From: Mucidula mucida
Taxonomy: Eukaryota; Basidiomycota; Agaricomycetes; Agaricales; Physalacriaceae
Reading direction: 5' to 3'
Assembly: GCA_015501055.1 (NCBI GenBank)
Contig: JADNYV010000202.1
Location: forward strand, 1-64,000
Length of the DNA: 64,000 nt
Below the pieces are notes generated by a model that was not told the DNA's origin, ran no database searches, and saw nothing but the letters and a program-made list of their open reading frames with translations. Made by a program: the position numbers and the translations under genes. Of the stretch, positions 21,489 to 33,735 are shown one piece after another; the first letter of the stretch is position 1, and each line of letters begins with the position of its first letter.

Positions 21489-24095
21489 TCAGTATAAGCG
21501 GATCGAGTCCAACACAACGTTGGGCGACCTATGCACAGACCGGTCAGTTAGGACTCCACCGTCCACATTGAATGGTACGCACAGGTACTGCGACCCAGAA
21601 GAACCAGAAATGACATTGATGACGATTTTGTTGGAGCCTGCGACCAAAGTACCAGACGGGATGTTGACGGTGTACTTAGTATTCTGAACAAACCATTACT
21701 TCGTGGATCACAACTCAATGATAGAGGACATACATATCCACGCCAGGTCCCACGTGTAACACCTATGGCTTGTTTATGAGCAACCGACGAAAGAGAAGTA
21801 CAACGAACTCCCACCTCGGGAATCAATGGCGGTCGGAGCAGCAGGTGATGGTCCAGTCCAACCATTGACAGTAGCTTGGGGCCTACCACCTATACGATAA
21901 TCAGTAACTTAGAAGCACCACATCACCTCCTCTTAGGTCGTACCGGCAAAGGCCAAGGTCGTCATGATTTCAAGTGTACGAGCGCCGACTATAGCCTAAC
22001 GTTAGAGCAGTCCATTAAAAACACAATGAAAGACGTACTTTGGCTTGAGGTAAGCGTGAAGGTGATCGTCGCAGCTCCGACATCCTTGAAGATGGCCATC
22101 GGGAAACTGCTTACGCTACTTCCAACAGCGAAAGTGACCGGTCCCCAGCTGCTCATGCGGCTGTCGCTCGGACTAGAACGAATTGGGCACCGATGAACAA
22201 AATGGACGTAGATGTAGTCTTACTGCATGGTCTCGATTTTGCTTTCCGGAGGATGAGAAGATGTTCGGACGACAGGCCATTTTACTCACTCCGCATTCAA
22301 AAATCCTCGGGGCGTTCCATCGTAGTCCCCAATTTGCCAAATAACGCTTGGAGTCTGGACAAGCAAATTGAGCGGTCTTCTGGGGCACAATACTCACATA
22401 CCGATTCCGTAGAAGCAATGTTTGAAGTGCCGGTCGATCCAGCACTAATCGAGACACTCTGAGAAGCGATAGCAAGTTCCAAGCGGTACACTGAATGAGC
22501 ACGTTCGACTCTCAAACACATTCAAGGTAAAAAGCAGCTCACAAGTCATGGTGTACGTTCCAGGCTTCATATATGGACTAACATAGTTGCCACTAGTATC
22601 CGCGCGAACCCTGGAAACAATCAATGGGAGATACGCTTCACAAAGAGAATTCCAACCAATATTGAGCCGCGCTGTTGCTCCACCCAATAGAGATATACGA
22701 AGCGTCTGCGGAAGGGAAGCCAGACGCTTTGCCGGTGACACGACCTCTGCCCGAGGTGGGAACAAGTCCGTTGATGTTGAGACCCTCCCAGAAAGTCGTG
22801 CCTATCGAGATATCAGAAGAGGCACAGCGATAATGAAGACATTGCGCGTACTATAGCTTGAAGAGGGCGTCGAGCCTGTCGTGAAATACAACGCACTAGA
22901 TAAAATTAGGACCAAACGACGAAACGGTGTTGAAAACCTTACTAGGGACCGTGCAAACCCTGGCGATAGGCTAGAACGCAGCATATCAGACCTTCAACAG
23001 TATCGGAAGGCGGAAGAACTCGAAGACGCACATTCAGTTTGAACGTGACCGGAGTTCTGTAAGGTTAATGAGTACTAGAAGGCCAAGAATTCTGCCGATA
23101 TTCTTACCATGTCTGTGTGATTGTAAACCTAGTGAACCAAGTTCTGAACGAAGAACATAGAATGCTCACAATAATACAATTCTTGCTGATCACCTGAATG
23201 GGGTGATGAGAAGGATGATACAAGGACATTGTGACCCAGAAAACGCACCTCCTTGGTTGTCGATATCACGGAAGAAAGGACCGCCTGAAGCGAGTTCATA
23301 TCCAACTCCGGGAATAATCATCCACGCTGCAATGCCAGAACCACCGACACCGTGGATTTGATCATCGATGAATTGCTTTGAGGAGTAGAATTTGGACCGC
23401 GTCTGCCCGTTGACCATGTAGACATCGCTTCCTTCTATGGCAGTTCCTCCTTTGATGTCTGAAACTGCATAGCCAGACCCCAACGTCGACCTGTTGAGTC
23501 GGGCAATGAAACGAAGCTCTCCAACGCTGGGTTCGGCTGTGGTACTACAGATCCCGTCAGCGTGTTCGTTATTCGCCTAATAAAGAAGATCATACTAGGT
23601 CGCCATGTGGACGGCAGGCGTGTTATACTGGGCCACGTAGTACCTGAGAAGGAACATCAGAACGTTCAAAAAGTTAAAAGAACCGCGATGACGAACTGGG
23701 TGAGAGTGCTGGTGGTACAGGTGATAGTGATATAGTTGTTAGAGTTTCCGCCTTGTACCCAGCTGCAAGAGGCGCCAATTCCTGACGAAATTTGACTGCG
23801 TTTGCTTTGGTCTTGAGCCTAAAGAATGGTTAGGGTGTCGATACGAGATTTTTTTCGTTGACGTCGCCAACCTCGATGCCATTGAATTTCATGGAGGTTA
23901 TATCTCCACTAGTGGACTCGACTACTCGCAAGTCAGTATAATCACTTATTGAACAGTGATCAGCTTACCAGTAAAGATAAGACCGGCCGACGTGTCAACG
24001 ATGTAACTGCTCCCACTGACAGTGAGGCCAAAGGCGTCGACACTGGTAAGCCATAGACAGGCGGAAGCGAGGGTGAGCAGGAACGAGTTCAGCAT
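21489..24095 (-). CDS. Rhamnogalacturonan lyase, polysaccharide lyase family 4
   Basis: A secreted lyase that cleaves the rhamnogalacturonan-I backbone of pectin by beta-elimination. Start at 24095 with a signal peptide ([20 protein letters not shown]), then [178 protein letters not shown] (fibronectin-like module), [35 protein letters not shown] (CBM-like module), [20 protein letters not shown] and [20 protein letters not shown], ending SIRLY at 21489. More than a dozen small exons join in frame. The family catalytic Lys-His region falls in the KGGTAIEG to DQIHG stretch. Confidence 0.93.
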
Positions 24096-26070
24096 TTTTC
24101 GTGCCTTGTGTGTAGCCTTACGACGGAGCGACCTTTTATAGGTCTGGCTCAGGCCCCAGAAAAATCAACAGAAGACATGAGGTTCGTCGGTGCAACTCGC
24201 AAATTGAGTTTCCCCTTGGCATGACCGACTAAAACACGGAGTAGAATATTCGGAAGAGGATTATGGCCAATCCTGATGCGTATAATAGCACGGCCCGCGC
24301 GGTTCAGCACAGAGAGAGATCTCGTGAAGATGCAAAATAGAAGACGACGAACAAGAGACGGGTAATTGGCGGTTGGACTTTGGATAAATGGTGTAGCGGT
24401 CCGGTGCGCAGCTATATGAGAGAATGATATGTTAAAGCACGTTTTAGCAACCCACAAGGTCAGGGATCAGGAAATAAGTCGGATGAGGCATGGATACACA
24501 CACCTTTGGGTCACGACCGTGATGGCGGCTACATAAAATCAGAGCTTATAATTCAGCGCTCTAGATAGCCGCCTTGTAGCAACGCCCGGTAGATGGTGTG
24601 TATGTTTAGCCCTCAATCACCGCGCGAGAAGCGCGTCACAGAAATCGAGTATTCAGAGCGTGTAAGATCTATTCTCAGAGATGCTGGTCCTCGTGTGCCC
24701 GCGTCGCACGAAAAAAGACGACAGAGTGGTGCAATTTCCTTGATCATTGCTGCCGTTGTTGACAGCGTTATCAAATGAAGATTAGCCATGAAAGTTGTTG
24801 AGAGAGGTTGTTGCGAGCGCCAGCGAGCATACATGGAGTTTGTGAACCCGGCCGGATTGAGTGACCAAACATCAACAAATTCACGTCGCGCAAAAGTAGG
24901 GCCCATCTTTTCCAGTGAATAGGCCGCAGCCCTCTCATTTCCTGTCCGTTCTCCCTATAACCCGGTCTCAAGCCTCCTAATGGGTATATTGAACTGCTCG
25001 TCGCGTTTGAACCATGTCCGTCGACGAAGAACTCGTGTTGGCATCGTTGGCAGGAAAATTTGGTGTCGCGCTACGTGTTAAAAGCGGCGTGTTTTGTCTC
25101 GAATTACCGGTATATTTGCATAGTAACTTGGGTGGTAGGCCGCTACAGGAGATACTAGTCGAATTTTCGCGTCGTTACATAAATGAATCTTATTTAAAAT
25201 CTGTTGAAATCTCACAATCCCTTGACTAAAATTCTTGATATCTGACTAATTTCATTGCGGCGTAGCCGCTTCGTTGGCGCTCGCATTCGTGGGCATCCCA
25301 CAGTTCTATTTTATGTCCATATTTGGCATCCCGTCATCAAAGTGCATCGAATGATGCTGACATCGCGCCTGCGGGGCTGAAATTCAACGTATGCAATAGG
25401 AGTACTACTTAGCTAGTAGACTTTGGAACGTAACCGGTACAAAGGCTTTTCGCGGACGTCTGTTGATGCGCGGGGCGATGCTTTTTAAGTAATGCTACTT
25501 GCTTAGGATCCATAACATATGAAACTCATCCATTGCAGGCTACAGCTATCCGTCGTGCACTTCCTTAACATCTCAGAGTATCTGATCATTTAACGACTGG
25601 TCTCGGGTAACTATCATATAGAGTACACGCGTCTGCTCTACGCACATCATATCATGTCGCGTACCTTCGGCGCAGCCGGCGTCCTGGTCATGGCAATTTG
25701 ACAACGGAACCTAAAGTTTTGACTCCATCGGGAGTCGGTAACTTTAGCGGGTTAGTAGTACGCGCCGTATAGGCAGCCCACTGTACACGACCTTCCGCGG
25801 AGCTCTGACGTCGACGTGGAATCATACGCGCCATTTGCTGCAGATAAGATTTGCAGACCTCTTCGGAATCTAAATCTTAATTGACGAGGAGGAGTCAGCC
25901 TTCCTTACGGGGATGTTCTTGGGAGTAGAAGGGTCGACCTTGCTTTCTGATGGATCTGTGCCTTGGGTCTCTCGCGTCCCTCTCCCATTTCCCTCCGTTC
26001 CACAACAGGCCACGAGCGCCTCGGTGCTGCTTTTCCCAGCTCCAGCCGTACATGAGCTGGACCGTTTAAT
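24096..26070. other. Gene-poor 2 kb stretch
   Basis: No recognisable gene. A 71-codon + strand ORF at 25014-25229 (MSVDEELVLASLAGKFGVAL) has reasonable composition but no known family. A strong inverted repeat lies at 25711-25747. The part 25230-25900 has short scattered ORFs only. Confidence 0.5.
25711..25747. repeat. Inverted repeat able to form a hairpin
   Basis: The arms ctaaagtt and aactttag pair perfectly over 8 bp. Inside them gactcc pairs with ggagtc around an atcg loop, with only a TT/GGT mismatch between the two stems. A hairpin of about 14 bp in a gene-free stretch could be a terminator-like fold, a small-RNA precursor or a tiny MITE relic. Confidence 0.7.
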
Positions 26071-27889
26071 ATGCTTCCGTTCGCTCTCAAGGTAGCGTGG
26101 ATGGTGCTCTCTATAACTGGTTCGTGCTCCTCCGGCTCTTCCAAAAATGCTTCCGCTTCAACGATTTGTTTCTGGTAGGCACCATCTGTTGCTGGGTGGT
26201 ACTCTCCGCGTTCGCGCAGACAGTTGGGTCATTCTGGGGCCCAATGACCTATTGTGTTGCCTGTACGCTCCTCCAACTCGTCTTCTGCATTGGTGAGCTC
26301 GCTGGCGTTTCATCGATATCCCCATTCCTAACATACATCGGCGATCAGGTATGGCCTGGCAGATGGACCCATATCGCATGCCCAAGGCGTTCTGTATCGG
26401 TCAGCTTCTACCTCGAGACCTGGAGTATTTCTTACGTCGTTTATAGCCCAAACTCTGCTCATCGGATTTGGTACATTCCTTATAACTGGAGTATGCACGG
26501 CGTTCTCCATAGCGACGTGCATAACCGTTTTGAAGCCAAAGTCGTGGGGTAGCCAGGAATCTAGGTATGCCTGCTGGACTCATGTTCATCTCAATTGTTC
26601 ATTGATTCATCCGTCCAGAGCATTGGCGTGGCGTCACATATACGCATTGCCAATGGTCGTGTTTCCCATACTTGCTTCTGCCGTTCAAATTGCGGTCGTT
26701 CTGAAGCTGGACGCCGTCAAACCTAGTGATGACATTCAGTGTGATGCGACGGATCCAGAGTGGTAAGCAAGGTCTATCACGACAGTAGAAGCGGCTTAGT
26801 GCTCACCAAGTCTCCCAGGGTAAGATTCTTGGGCTACGCCGGCACTCCGCTCCTTCTTGTGATCCCCTGCTTCATACTATCCATCAAGTCTATCGTCAAC
26901 ACAATCCGAACGAACAAGCATATCCAACGCTCACGATCTGATGAGCTTGACATCCAGCAGTTAGCTCCTGTACCCTACAGATTACGCGTTCGCCGGCTAT
27001 TTTCATTCACGGTGCCTCTGAGACAGCAACTGCGGGAACCAGCTCGTCCTCCCGAAATGCAATGTAAGTGCCACCTTCTTATTTCTCCGCCTTCTTTGTC
27101 TGATATATCATCCTGAAAGTGGATGACAAAACCTACGAGAACGACACCGACAATGATACTTCTCCCACTTCCTCTTCTCTACCCAATTTCGCCGGTGCGA
27201 GGCCACCGTCGACTTTGGTTATGCCAGACCGCCATCCTAATTTACATCCCGACTTCTCTGCCATCATTGGCGAGGCTAATCCTACCGATGATGAAGCGGA
27301 TGACGTGAGCTCTTTGGTGTGGGCTAACCCTGCGGCCTCTGGGAACGTACCCTCGATAACGGCTCCTGAAGAGGGTATGGAGAAGGAAGAACCTCATATG
27401 ATGCTTGAGGAAGTTGACGACCCCGATGTTCTTTCGTATGTGAAACGGCCTTCGACGAGTGGTAAGCATCACCCTTCCCTGCTAGCTAACTAAAGAACTC
27501 ACACGGCTCAAGTCCCGCATAAACGCAAGCGTCCGCCACCCCCGTTTTTGTCGCCCTTCATCTGGCGTATCATATTGTTTCAAGTGTAAGCCGTGACTGT
27601 CAACTCATCTGTGAGGGACGCCTAACGAACTCGCTGCCAGGGCTTTCGCTGTGACCTTGATCCTCGCTTGTATATCGACCCTCGTAGATGTAATATTGCA
27701 ACGTGCACATCCTACGCCTTTCGGGACGCAGCATGTAGCACTGATTTTCGCGGCCTGGGGCCCTGTGCTTGTTTTCGGTGGGCCTCGATCCTCCCCAAGT
27801 TCTTGACACAGTGCCTAATACTATGTCTAGGTCACTTTCCGGGAGTAAAGAGACGGCTAGCCTTCTGGAGACAGACAATCTCGCAATAA
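26071..27889 (+). CDS. Multi-pass receptor-like (GPCR-like) membrane protein
   Basis: Eight or so exons join in frame from ATG 26071 (MLPFALKVAWMVLSITG) through TICCWVVLSAFAQTVGSFWG, YCVACTLLQLVFCIG, MAWQMDPYRMPKAFCIAQ, LIGFGTFLITGVCTAFSIAT, YALPMVVFPILASAVQIAVV, FLGYAGTPLLLVIPCFILSI and an acidic Ser/Pro/Glu-rich loop (EANPTDDEADDVSSLVW), to KRPPPPFLSPFIWRIILFQ and a last helix ending GHFPGVKRRLAFWRQTISQ at 27889. Helix count (about seven) and the MDPYRMPKAFC block resemble a basidiomycete group of putative heptahelical receptors. The assignment as a receptor is inference. The first helix is short, so an upstream exon may be missing. Confidence 0.7.
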
Positions 27890-28183
27890 TTTATTGTAGC
27901 ACCTCGCTGTGCTCACATTCTTGACGCCGACGTCGGCGTGCTAATCTCACTAGTACTCGTATCTACCAGCATCTGGCATTGTAGCTTACCGGAGGATTGT
28001 AACAACAATAGACTCACCCTACTTTTGACTTTAGACTTTAGACGCTGAGTGCCATGAAGAAGGGCCTACCGACGCTTCTGTTTCGGCTTACAATAAATGG
28101 CAATCGCGCGTCGGTACGCGATTTCTGAGGTAACGGCAACGCGATGCCGCAAATAGTTCCCACGACTCCTGTCTCTTTCCACC

Positions 28184-28502
28184 ATGGCGTCCATCCTACC
28201 AATCTTTTTTGTTCTCGTCGTCGTTGCCGCCCTGATGACTGCCTCCGCATTATTTGTTCCGAAAGGACCTGATCAGGTGTCAGTGCCCGCCTCAATCGAC
28301 GACGACGACGACGGCGATTGACTCCCTCTGTCTTGCTAGGGTGATACGGACTGGCCTTATGATCGCGCTCGCGGCGTGTTATCTGATGTGGATGGTGACC
28401 TATATGGCGCAGCTACACCCGCTAGTTTGTAAGTGAGACTAGTTGAGTGTGGGCAGTCATTAACGAGGCATAGCGCCGGTCGTCACAATCAAGCAGGAAT
28501 AG
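28184..28502 (+). CDS. VMA9: V-type proton ATPase subunit e (VMA9-like)
   Basis: A small hydrophobic subunit of the membrane V0 sector of the vacuolar proton pump. Three exons starting at ATG 28184 (ACCATGG context) give 70 residues: MASILPIFFVLVVVAALMTA, FVPKGPDQ, VVIRTGLMIALAACYLMWM and VTYMAQLHPLV, ending SPVVTIKQE at 28502. Two helices and the PKG, LMW-x-x-TY-x-AQLHPL motifs are typical. The first intron uses the second of two nearby donors (after GATCAGGT), which is the one that keeps the frame; it contains a GAC microsatellite. Confidence 0.92.
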
Positions 28503-28595
28503 GGCGTGTTCGCATTCCTTCAATGCTTTCGTGGGTTGACTCTTATTATCGCCATATGGGCTTCTTGATGATCCATAGCCTTTACTTACTCATCA

Positions 28596-29078
28596 ATGCA
28601 CGAATCTTGCCATTTTCACTGTCTCCAATGTGTGAAGCAATCCCAATGTTTCCCAGAAAGCCCTTTCGCCTTCTCCTCGTCGATACCCCAGGATTACTAT
28701 CATGGATCCTTCTCTTGGGCAAGTTCATTCGTTCGGCGGTCGCGAAACATTGACAGCACGTCGCAGTCGGAACCACGGGTCAGTTCACAATGCTTCACAT
28801 ACACGTTCTGTGCCCTCAATACGTGTGACAGCATCTCCCGTCGACTCTGGACCGTTATTTATACTCTTCTGGGTTCTTTTTATGGGTATGTGTATGATTG
28901 GACATCGAGGCTTGCGCCCTGGCGATTGTTTGTCTTCTTGAACGAAGCCGACGCAGAGTCGCAAATCTCCTACTCAACCTCATACTTTTCGCTTAACAGC
29001 ACGTTCCATGTCGCAGCCTGCCATCAGCCAAGATTAGAGAGAAGTTCTGTGCGGATTCAAAATGGAAACCTTCTCTAG
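28596..29078 (+). CDS. Hypothetical ORF
   Basis: An open frame of 160 codons (MHESCHFHCLQCVKQSQCFP) ends in FLNEADAESQISYSTSYFSL. A gt-ag pair at about 28780-28831 could remove a piece and still read on. Two other frames over the same bases are also open and partly hydrophobic (LLSWILLLGKFIRSAVAKH). No family is recognised, so coding status is uncertain. Confidence 0.25.
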   Translation: MHESCHFHCLQCVKQSQCFPESPFAFSSSIPQDYYHGSFSWASSFVRRSRNIDSTSQSEPRVSSQCFTYTFCALNTCDSISRRLWTVIYTLLGSFYGYVYDWTSRLAPWRLFVFLNEADAESQISYSTSYFSLNSTFHVAACHQPRLERSSVRIQNGNLL

Positions 29079-29385
29079 TTGGAAGGAGTCAGTGGATAGA
29101 CTTCGCCTAGAAATGCTCCTGAAAATATATTTTGACTGTACAAAGTACACACAGACCAATCAATCGTGCTTTTCTTGATTTCTTCCAGTTTCCTTCTAAG
29201 TACCTCAACTTGAAACTCGACAACCAACGCTGGGATCGCCGATGGCATTCTCGTTTCACCGTCGTCAAGTTGCAGTCCAATACTGAGGATGCCCTTTTAG
29301 TTGATGTACAGCGTACACTTTCATCACGCCAGGCAGTAATTGCCGAGATCTCCTCGACACTCTTTTGTCGCTTTCCCTTACAACG

Positions 29386-30416
29386 ATGTCCGGAAAAGAA
29401 CGCGCTTCTGGCGCCTATGTACGCGTCGCCACGGCCGAGGACGTGCCAGCCATCAACGACGTCGCTGCTCGGGCGTTCGAAAAGGATCCTCTGCTGTCAT
29501 GGCTCGCGGGTCTGGAACAGCCAATTGACGAATGCGCGCCAAAAAAGCAGAAGTCTTGTAGGAAGTACCTGCACTTGATGGAGCGCGCTGAAATCCGTTC
29601 CGTGTTCTTGAGCCATGGGCGCATTACTGTGGTCGCTATTCCAGACGGGAAAGGCGGAGAAAGTATTGCTGCGTACACTTTATGGCTACCGCCTGGCTGT
29701 TCGACCGGTTAGTAGTATTTCATTTCAGGCTATCGTTCGTGAATATGTATTGATCGTGTTTCCCCGACCAGATAGTTTCGCCACAACGGTTCGTGCAGGT
29801 TTTCTGCGTGCCCTTCCGGGATGGGGACTGCGTGGACTCAACGTAAGGCATTCTGTCTGTATGTCACGTTCAGAGAGTCTGATCATCGCGGAAGCGAGCT
29901 GCTAGGATTTACAAGTCTGCCGTGGTGTCTAGATCTAATGAAGAGATTGTGGCGCGGGGATATAATTTGAAGACTGATTTCTGGCGCCTTGAGCAGGCTG
30001 GGACGGATCCCGAACATGAAGGACGAGGTCAGTGGGCTTCACCATTGCAATGATTCTTGAGCTTTTAACCCTGTCATAAAGGCTATTGTGGCATGCTCCT
30101 TAAGGAGGCGATACAGCATGCCCCACATAAGCCCATGATTTTGGAGGCGACAGCGGTTCGCTGTCATGCCATATACGAACACTATGGATGGCAGGTGTGT
30201 CCATACGGTGTCTTGATAGCTAAATGTAATCCTCTCATATTCCTTATAGGACTATGACTGCTTAACATTCGGGACTGGTACGTGCGATAAGCAAGGCCTG
30301 AAGAAGACGGGCGAAAATGCGACCGGTTTCCCGACTTGGATGATGATGAAGGTGGGTGTCCCAACTTCATGAACGCCTTCAATTAACCACCTCTGCAGTT
30401 CCCGCCCAAAGATTGA
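29386..30416 (+). CDS. GNAT family N-acetyltransferase
   Basis: Transfers acetyl from acetyl-CoA to an amine; the substrate is unknown. Start at 29386: VRVATAEDVPAINDVAARAF, LSWLAGLEQP, GRITVVAIPDGKGG, YTLWLPPGC. Then DSFATTVRAGFLRALPGWG, RAARIYKSAVVSRSNEEIVA, the core strand FWRLEQAGTDPEHEGRG with the acetyl-CoA loop completed across an intron (GYCGMLLKEAIQ), PMILEATAVRCHAIYEHYGW, LTFGTG and TGFPTWMMMKFPPKD at the end. Six exons join in frame. The acceptor before RAARIYK is cggaag at about 29891, not the later ctag. Confidence 0.9.
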
Positions 30417-30490
30417 TAACTATGATAGTATCAGGCTAGTGATGCGATGACAATACACTCTTTTCGTTGGGTTTGAGATGCCACAAAATG

Positions 30491-32170
30491 TCATTCAACC
30501 TTGAAGCGAATCGACAAACTCAAGCGAGCTGCCTTCGTGATGTACCATAAAGTTACCAAACCTAGCATGGCACCACACCCGACATGTACAATAGCTGCTC
30601 TAGAGAACAGTGCAGAACGTCCTCCATGGGCAATGGCATCTGGAATGCTTAACCACCTCTCCGTACTGCGAACTGTCAACCCGCATATCAACAACGAGAA
30701 GCAGAATCTCAGACTTGGCAAAACGGTCTTCCAACTGAATACCACCCCTTCATCTCCTCTCCGTTGGAAGTACTTGGATGTCCAAATCGCCGCGTACACA
30801 ATCCGGGCACCCAAGTTGAGCACGTTTGCATACACCAGCGATGTATCCCCAAATTGCAGCTTATATGCCAGGACTGCGGAGCCCGTGTAGATGACTGAGA
30901 AGATCGCCATCCACGTACTCTGCCCATTCAACTCGCTCGTGTCGGCAGCACTGGCCAGGAATGCCTCGAGTTGGCCGTTCAGCGCCAAAAACGGGATGTA
31001 CCACAGCCATGCGGAGAGCACGCGAGGAGCACTTGTAGCTAGATACTTTTGGGGTAAAATAATCTGTGTTGCTAGCCCAATATAAGGGGGACCAAAAGTT
31101 GGCAAGAGGAGGGAAATGGGGATCTGAATGGCGAGAAGTGAGGTGAGACGAGCGGCGGCGGTGTTGAGGTCGTTTCTGGATAGCAGTTGGGAGAAGAGTG
31201 AGCGGGATGTCTCTTCGAGGGGTTGGAGAAGGATGCGCGCAACGAGGGAGCCATAGTTGAGTGCGATAGCATATCCGCCTTGGTCTTCCAAGGGACTAAA
31301 CCAGGACAGAATGAGTTTGTCGCCTTCAGTGAGGAAGTGCTTGACAAGCGATTGGGAGGTTACTGTTGCGGAAAGCCTCAAAAGCTGAGGGTCGAAGAAA
31401 GGTGGGCATTTGCCTCTGGAGAAGGGTTCATCAGACGGTGTTTGAGATATGGAGGAAGGAAGAGTACGTTGGATTAGCTTTGGGAAATTTAGGTACAAGC
31501 GTGAAGATGCCAAAGTGATAGACGTAAATGACGAGAACACAGACGGAGTAGAAAACTTGTCCTAAGGCGAATGCTACGAGAGCGCAATTTCTGCGAGGAT
31601 CATCCTTGTTGGGATCATAAAACATGACGAGGAATGTCAGTATAGATTTTCCAATAACAGCAGCTCCTTCGGCGCGTAGTCGTATATTGGTTTGCAAACC
31701 TGCCATAATGCTATCATGGGTATATGTCAGTAGCCTGGTATAATGATAAAAGGTTTAACTCACGCATTATGCATAGGCTCCTTCATGAGCTCGATCAGAG
31801 CACCAACTACATACAGCAGTACCGCCTCACGGAAGTATGGCTGAATGCTCGTTTCTTCACCAGCATATGCAACATAGAGACACGAAGTCGTCAGAGCAAT
31901 CGGGCATCCTAGAAGAAAGGGAATAAAAGCAACATTAGCATGCTGCGTTTCCGGGGCATTGACGCGTAACAAAGCAGTCCGGACGCCTTCCCGGCTGAGA
32001 AAGAGGATGGTGTTCAAGAGCAGCTCAAATTGGATTGTGGCTGTGCCGAATGCACTTGGCGAGGCAATGCGCAGGAGCGCCTGGTTCAGGACAAAGGAGA
32101 ACACGCGAGAGCCGAGCTGGAGCGCTATTAGAGGTAGCGCAGACCCGAAGGAGGCCTTCGGTGTCGCCAT
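30491..32170 (-). CDS. RFT1: RFT1, oligosaccharide-lipid flippase family protein
   Basis: An ER multi-pass protein required for Man5GlcNAc2-PP-dolichol to become available in the lumen for N-glycosylation. Start at 32170: SFGSALPLIALQLGSRVFSF, LNQALLRIASPSAFGTATIQ, FELLLNTILFLSREGVRTAL, LLYVVGALIELMKEPMHNA. An intron leads to IMAGLQTNIRLRAEGAAVIG and GQVFYSVCVLVIYVYHFGIF, and a second intron to CPPFFDPQLLRLSATVTSQS, VKHFLTEGDKLILSWF, QGGYAIALNYGSLVARIL, QPLEETSRSLFSQLL and WYIPFLALNGQLEAFLASAA, ending SIRFKVE at 30491. VKHFLTEGDK and QPLEE-x-SR are RFT1 signatures. Complete and in frame. Confidence 0.95.
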
Positions 32171-32194
32171 GCAAGTGCGTGAAGTTGATCGGGA

Positions 32195-32612
32195 ATGCCA
32201 CGTCGGCCCGATGCAGCTTGTTTCTTCCCACCATCTCTTTGCCTCAGGCCATCGATACAGGAACGCATTGAAGACTTAGCGTTATCTCTTGACGATGTAC
32301 TGAATAAATCTAGACATCATCCAATTGCCCTTTGGTTTCAGCAGGAGCACAGACAGGGTACACACGCGACAGGCTTTGGAGGCTGCTGCGCCTTTGTCAA
32401 AGTTGACAGCTCAACGAAGAGATCATGCCTTGATTCGGAATCTGAATCCACTGTTGGATCCAGTTTACTCCCAGCACGGGTTACCTACTCCTCATTTTCT
32501 GCTGCGCAACCTTGGCACGCATCTCTTCTTCCCAGCCTGTACACCACGAGGGTTCTTATCCGCTGGACCTGATGTACTCAATTTGTTTTTCAGTCGTAGC
32601 GCTGTTACATAA
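32195..32612 (+). CDS. Hypothetical protein divergent from RFT1
   Basis: Starts only 24 bp from the RFT1 start on the opposite strand. Frame one gives PSIQERIEDLALSLDDVLNK and SRHHPIALWFQQEHRQG. The better frame after about 32345 is TRQALEAAAPLSKLTAQRRD, LIRNLNPLLDPVYSQHGLPT and TPRGFLSAGPDVLNLFFSRS, ending at 32612. Joining them needs a +1 frame change or a very short intron, so the model is unsettled. No domain is recognised, but the composition is protein-like. Confidence 0.45.
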
Positions 32613-32715
32613 ATACGTGGCGGAAATGTACAAACAGCGCTGGCCCTGGGAGGCTATATAAAGCCTTGGCGGAATTCTCTTCAGGACTCGACTGAGACTC
32701 TCCTGTCATAACTCA

Positions 32716-33215
32716 ATGTCTCTTACTTCCGAGCCGTCATCGTCCAAGTCGCTGTTCTTTGTCTATGCGCCATATGAGAAGCGCATAACCGCACAGCCTG
32801 TGAATCTTTCTGCTGAAGGGAAGCGATTATCTGGAATTGGTGGTACGCATCATTTTCTAATACTCATTGCTTTTCGTTAATATCTTGTCCCAAGGCTTTA
32901 CTGGTATTGTTCTCTCCGATGCATCCGAAAATCCCACGGAGCCAAAGAGAATGTTGGGCTCCGTTATGATATGCGAAGCTGAGAACGTCGAAGAGTGCGT
33001 CGTCTGTATGAGACAATCCACGATTGACGGTTCCACCAGGGTACGGGAGAAGATCAAGGCGGATGTGTGCTTGAGTGAAGGAGTGGTAAGGATCTGTCAT
33101 GAACGGGCGCCCAAGATTTAAATTGACACTTCCTTAGTGGCGCGCAGAAACGCTGGTTATCCTACCCTTCCACTCGACGATGCCGCTACCGATCAAACAT
33201 TCGCATTTGCCCTAG
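32716..33215 (+). CDS. YCII-like (EthD/dimeric alpha-beta barrel type) domain protein
   Basis: A small protein of about 125 residues in three exons. Start at 32716: SLFFVYAPYEKRITAQPVNL, SAEGKRLSGIG, then FTGIVLSDASENPTEPKRML, GSVMICEAENVEECVVCM and VREKIKADV, with an end exon WRAETLVILPFHSTM to TAG at 33213-33215. The strand pattern FF-x-YAP, a central GS-x-MI-x-EAE and a terminal W-x-x-E-x-L-x-ILPF is that of YCII-related proteins. The exact enzymatic role is unknown. Confidence 0.75.
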
Positions 33216-33735
33216 CATTTATTCCGTAGTCCACAATTCTATTACGATACGAAACGAAGATGAATGTATATCATTCCTAGGGTCTAACGCGTACCGGACC
33301 GCGCGCCCTTCGGAGTCGGCAGACGAGCGCGTAGCGCCCAGGACTCAAGGGTGTTTATAAATTTAGTACAACGTTGTTCCTTTGATGGTACCGAATAGCA
33401 GCAAATATTTGCCTGAGCGCTCCGGCTTCTCGAACGAAGAGAACACTTAATTTTAGCATAAGCATGCATTCGATTTTCTCGCGTAGCGAGCCACTCGGAA
33501 TCAGCCGATCTATGATATACTGTATTAAGGCTTCCACAAGCAGCTGTTGTCTTCAACATAGACGGTCTTGCATTTTCGAAGTCCTTTGTTGACGCAGCCC
33601 GACGTTGCCAAACATTCTGACCATCGTCGCGTTATGATCGCCTAAAACGAAACATGCTTTCTCGCACTCGCCTTACTTTGGACGCCTCTGGGCTTACTCG
33701 GTGATTTCTTCACTCCATCTTCACCAGCACCCACC
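33216..33735. other. Intergenic stretch, nothing recognised
   Basis: Separates the YCII-like gene from the CBS-domain gene. No supported ORF is seen. The last 60 bp are pyrimidine-rich, as expected for a promoter or 5' UTR. Confidence 0.4.

Noticed and set aside
30501..30890. A 129-codon + strand ORF
   Set aside because: Antisense shadow of the RFT1 C-terminal exon.
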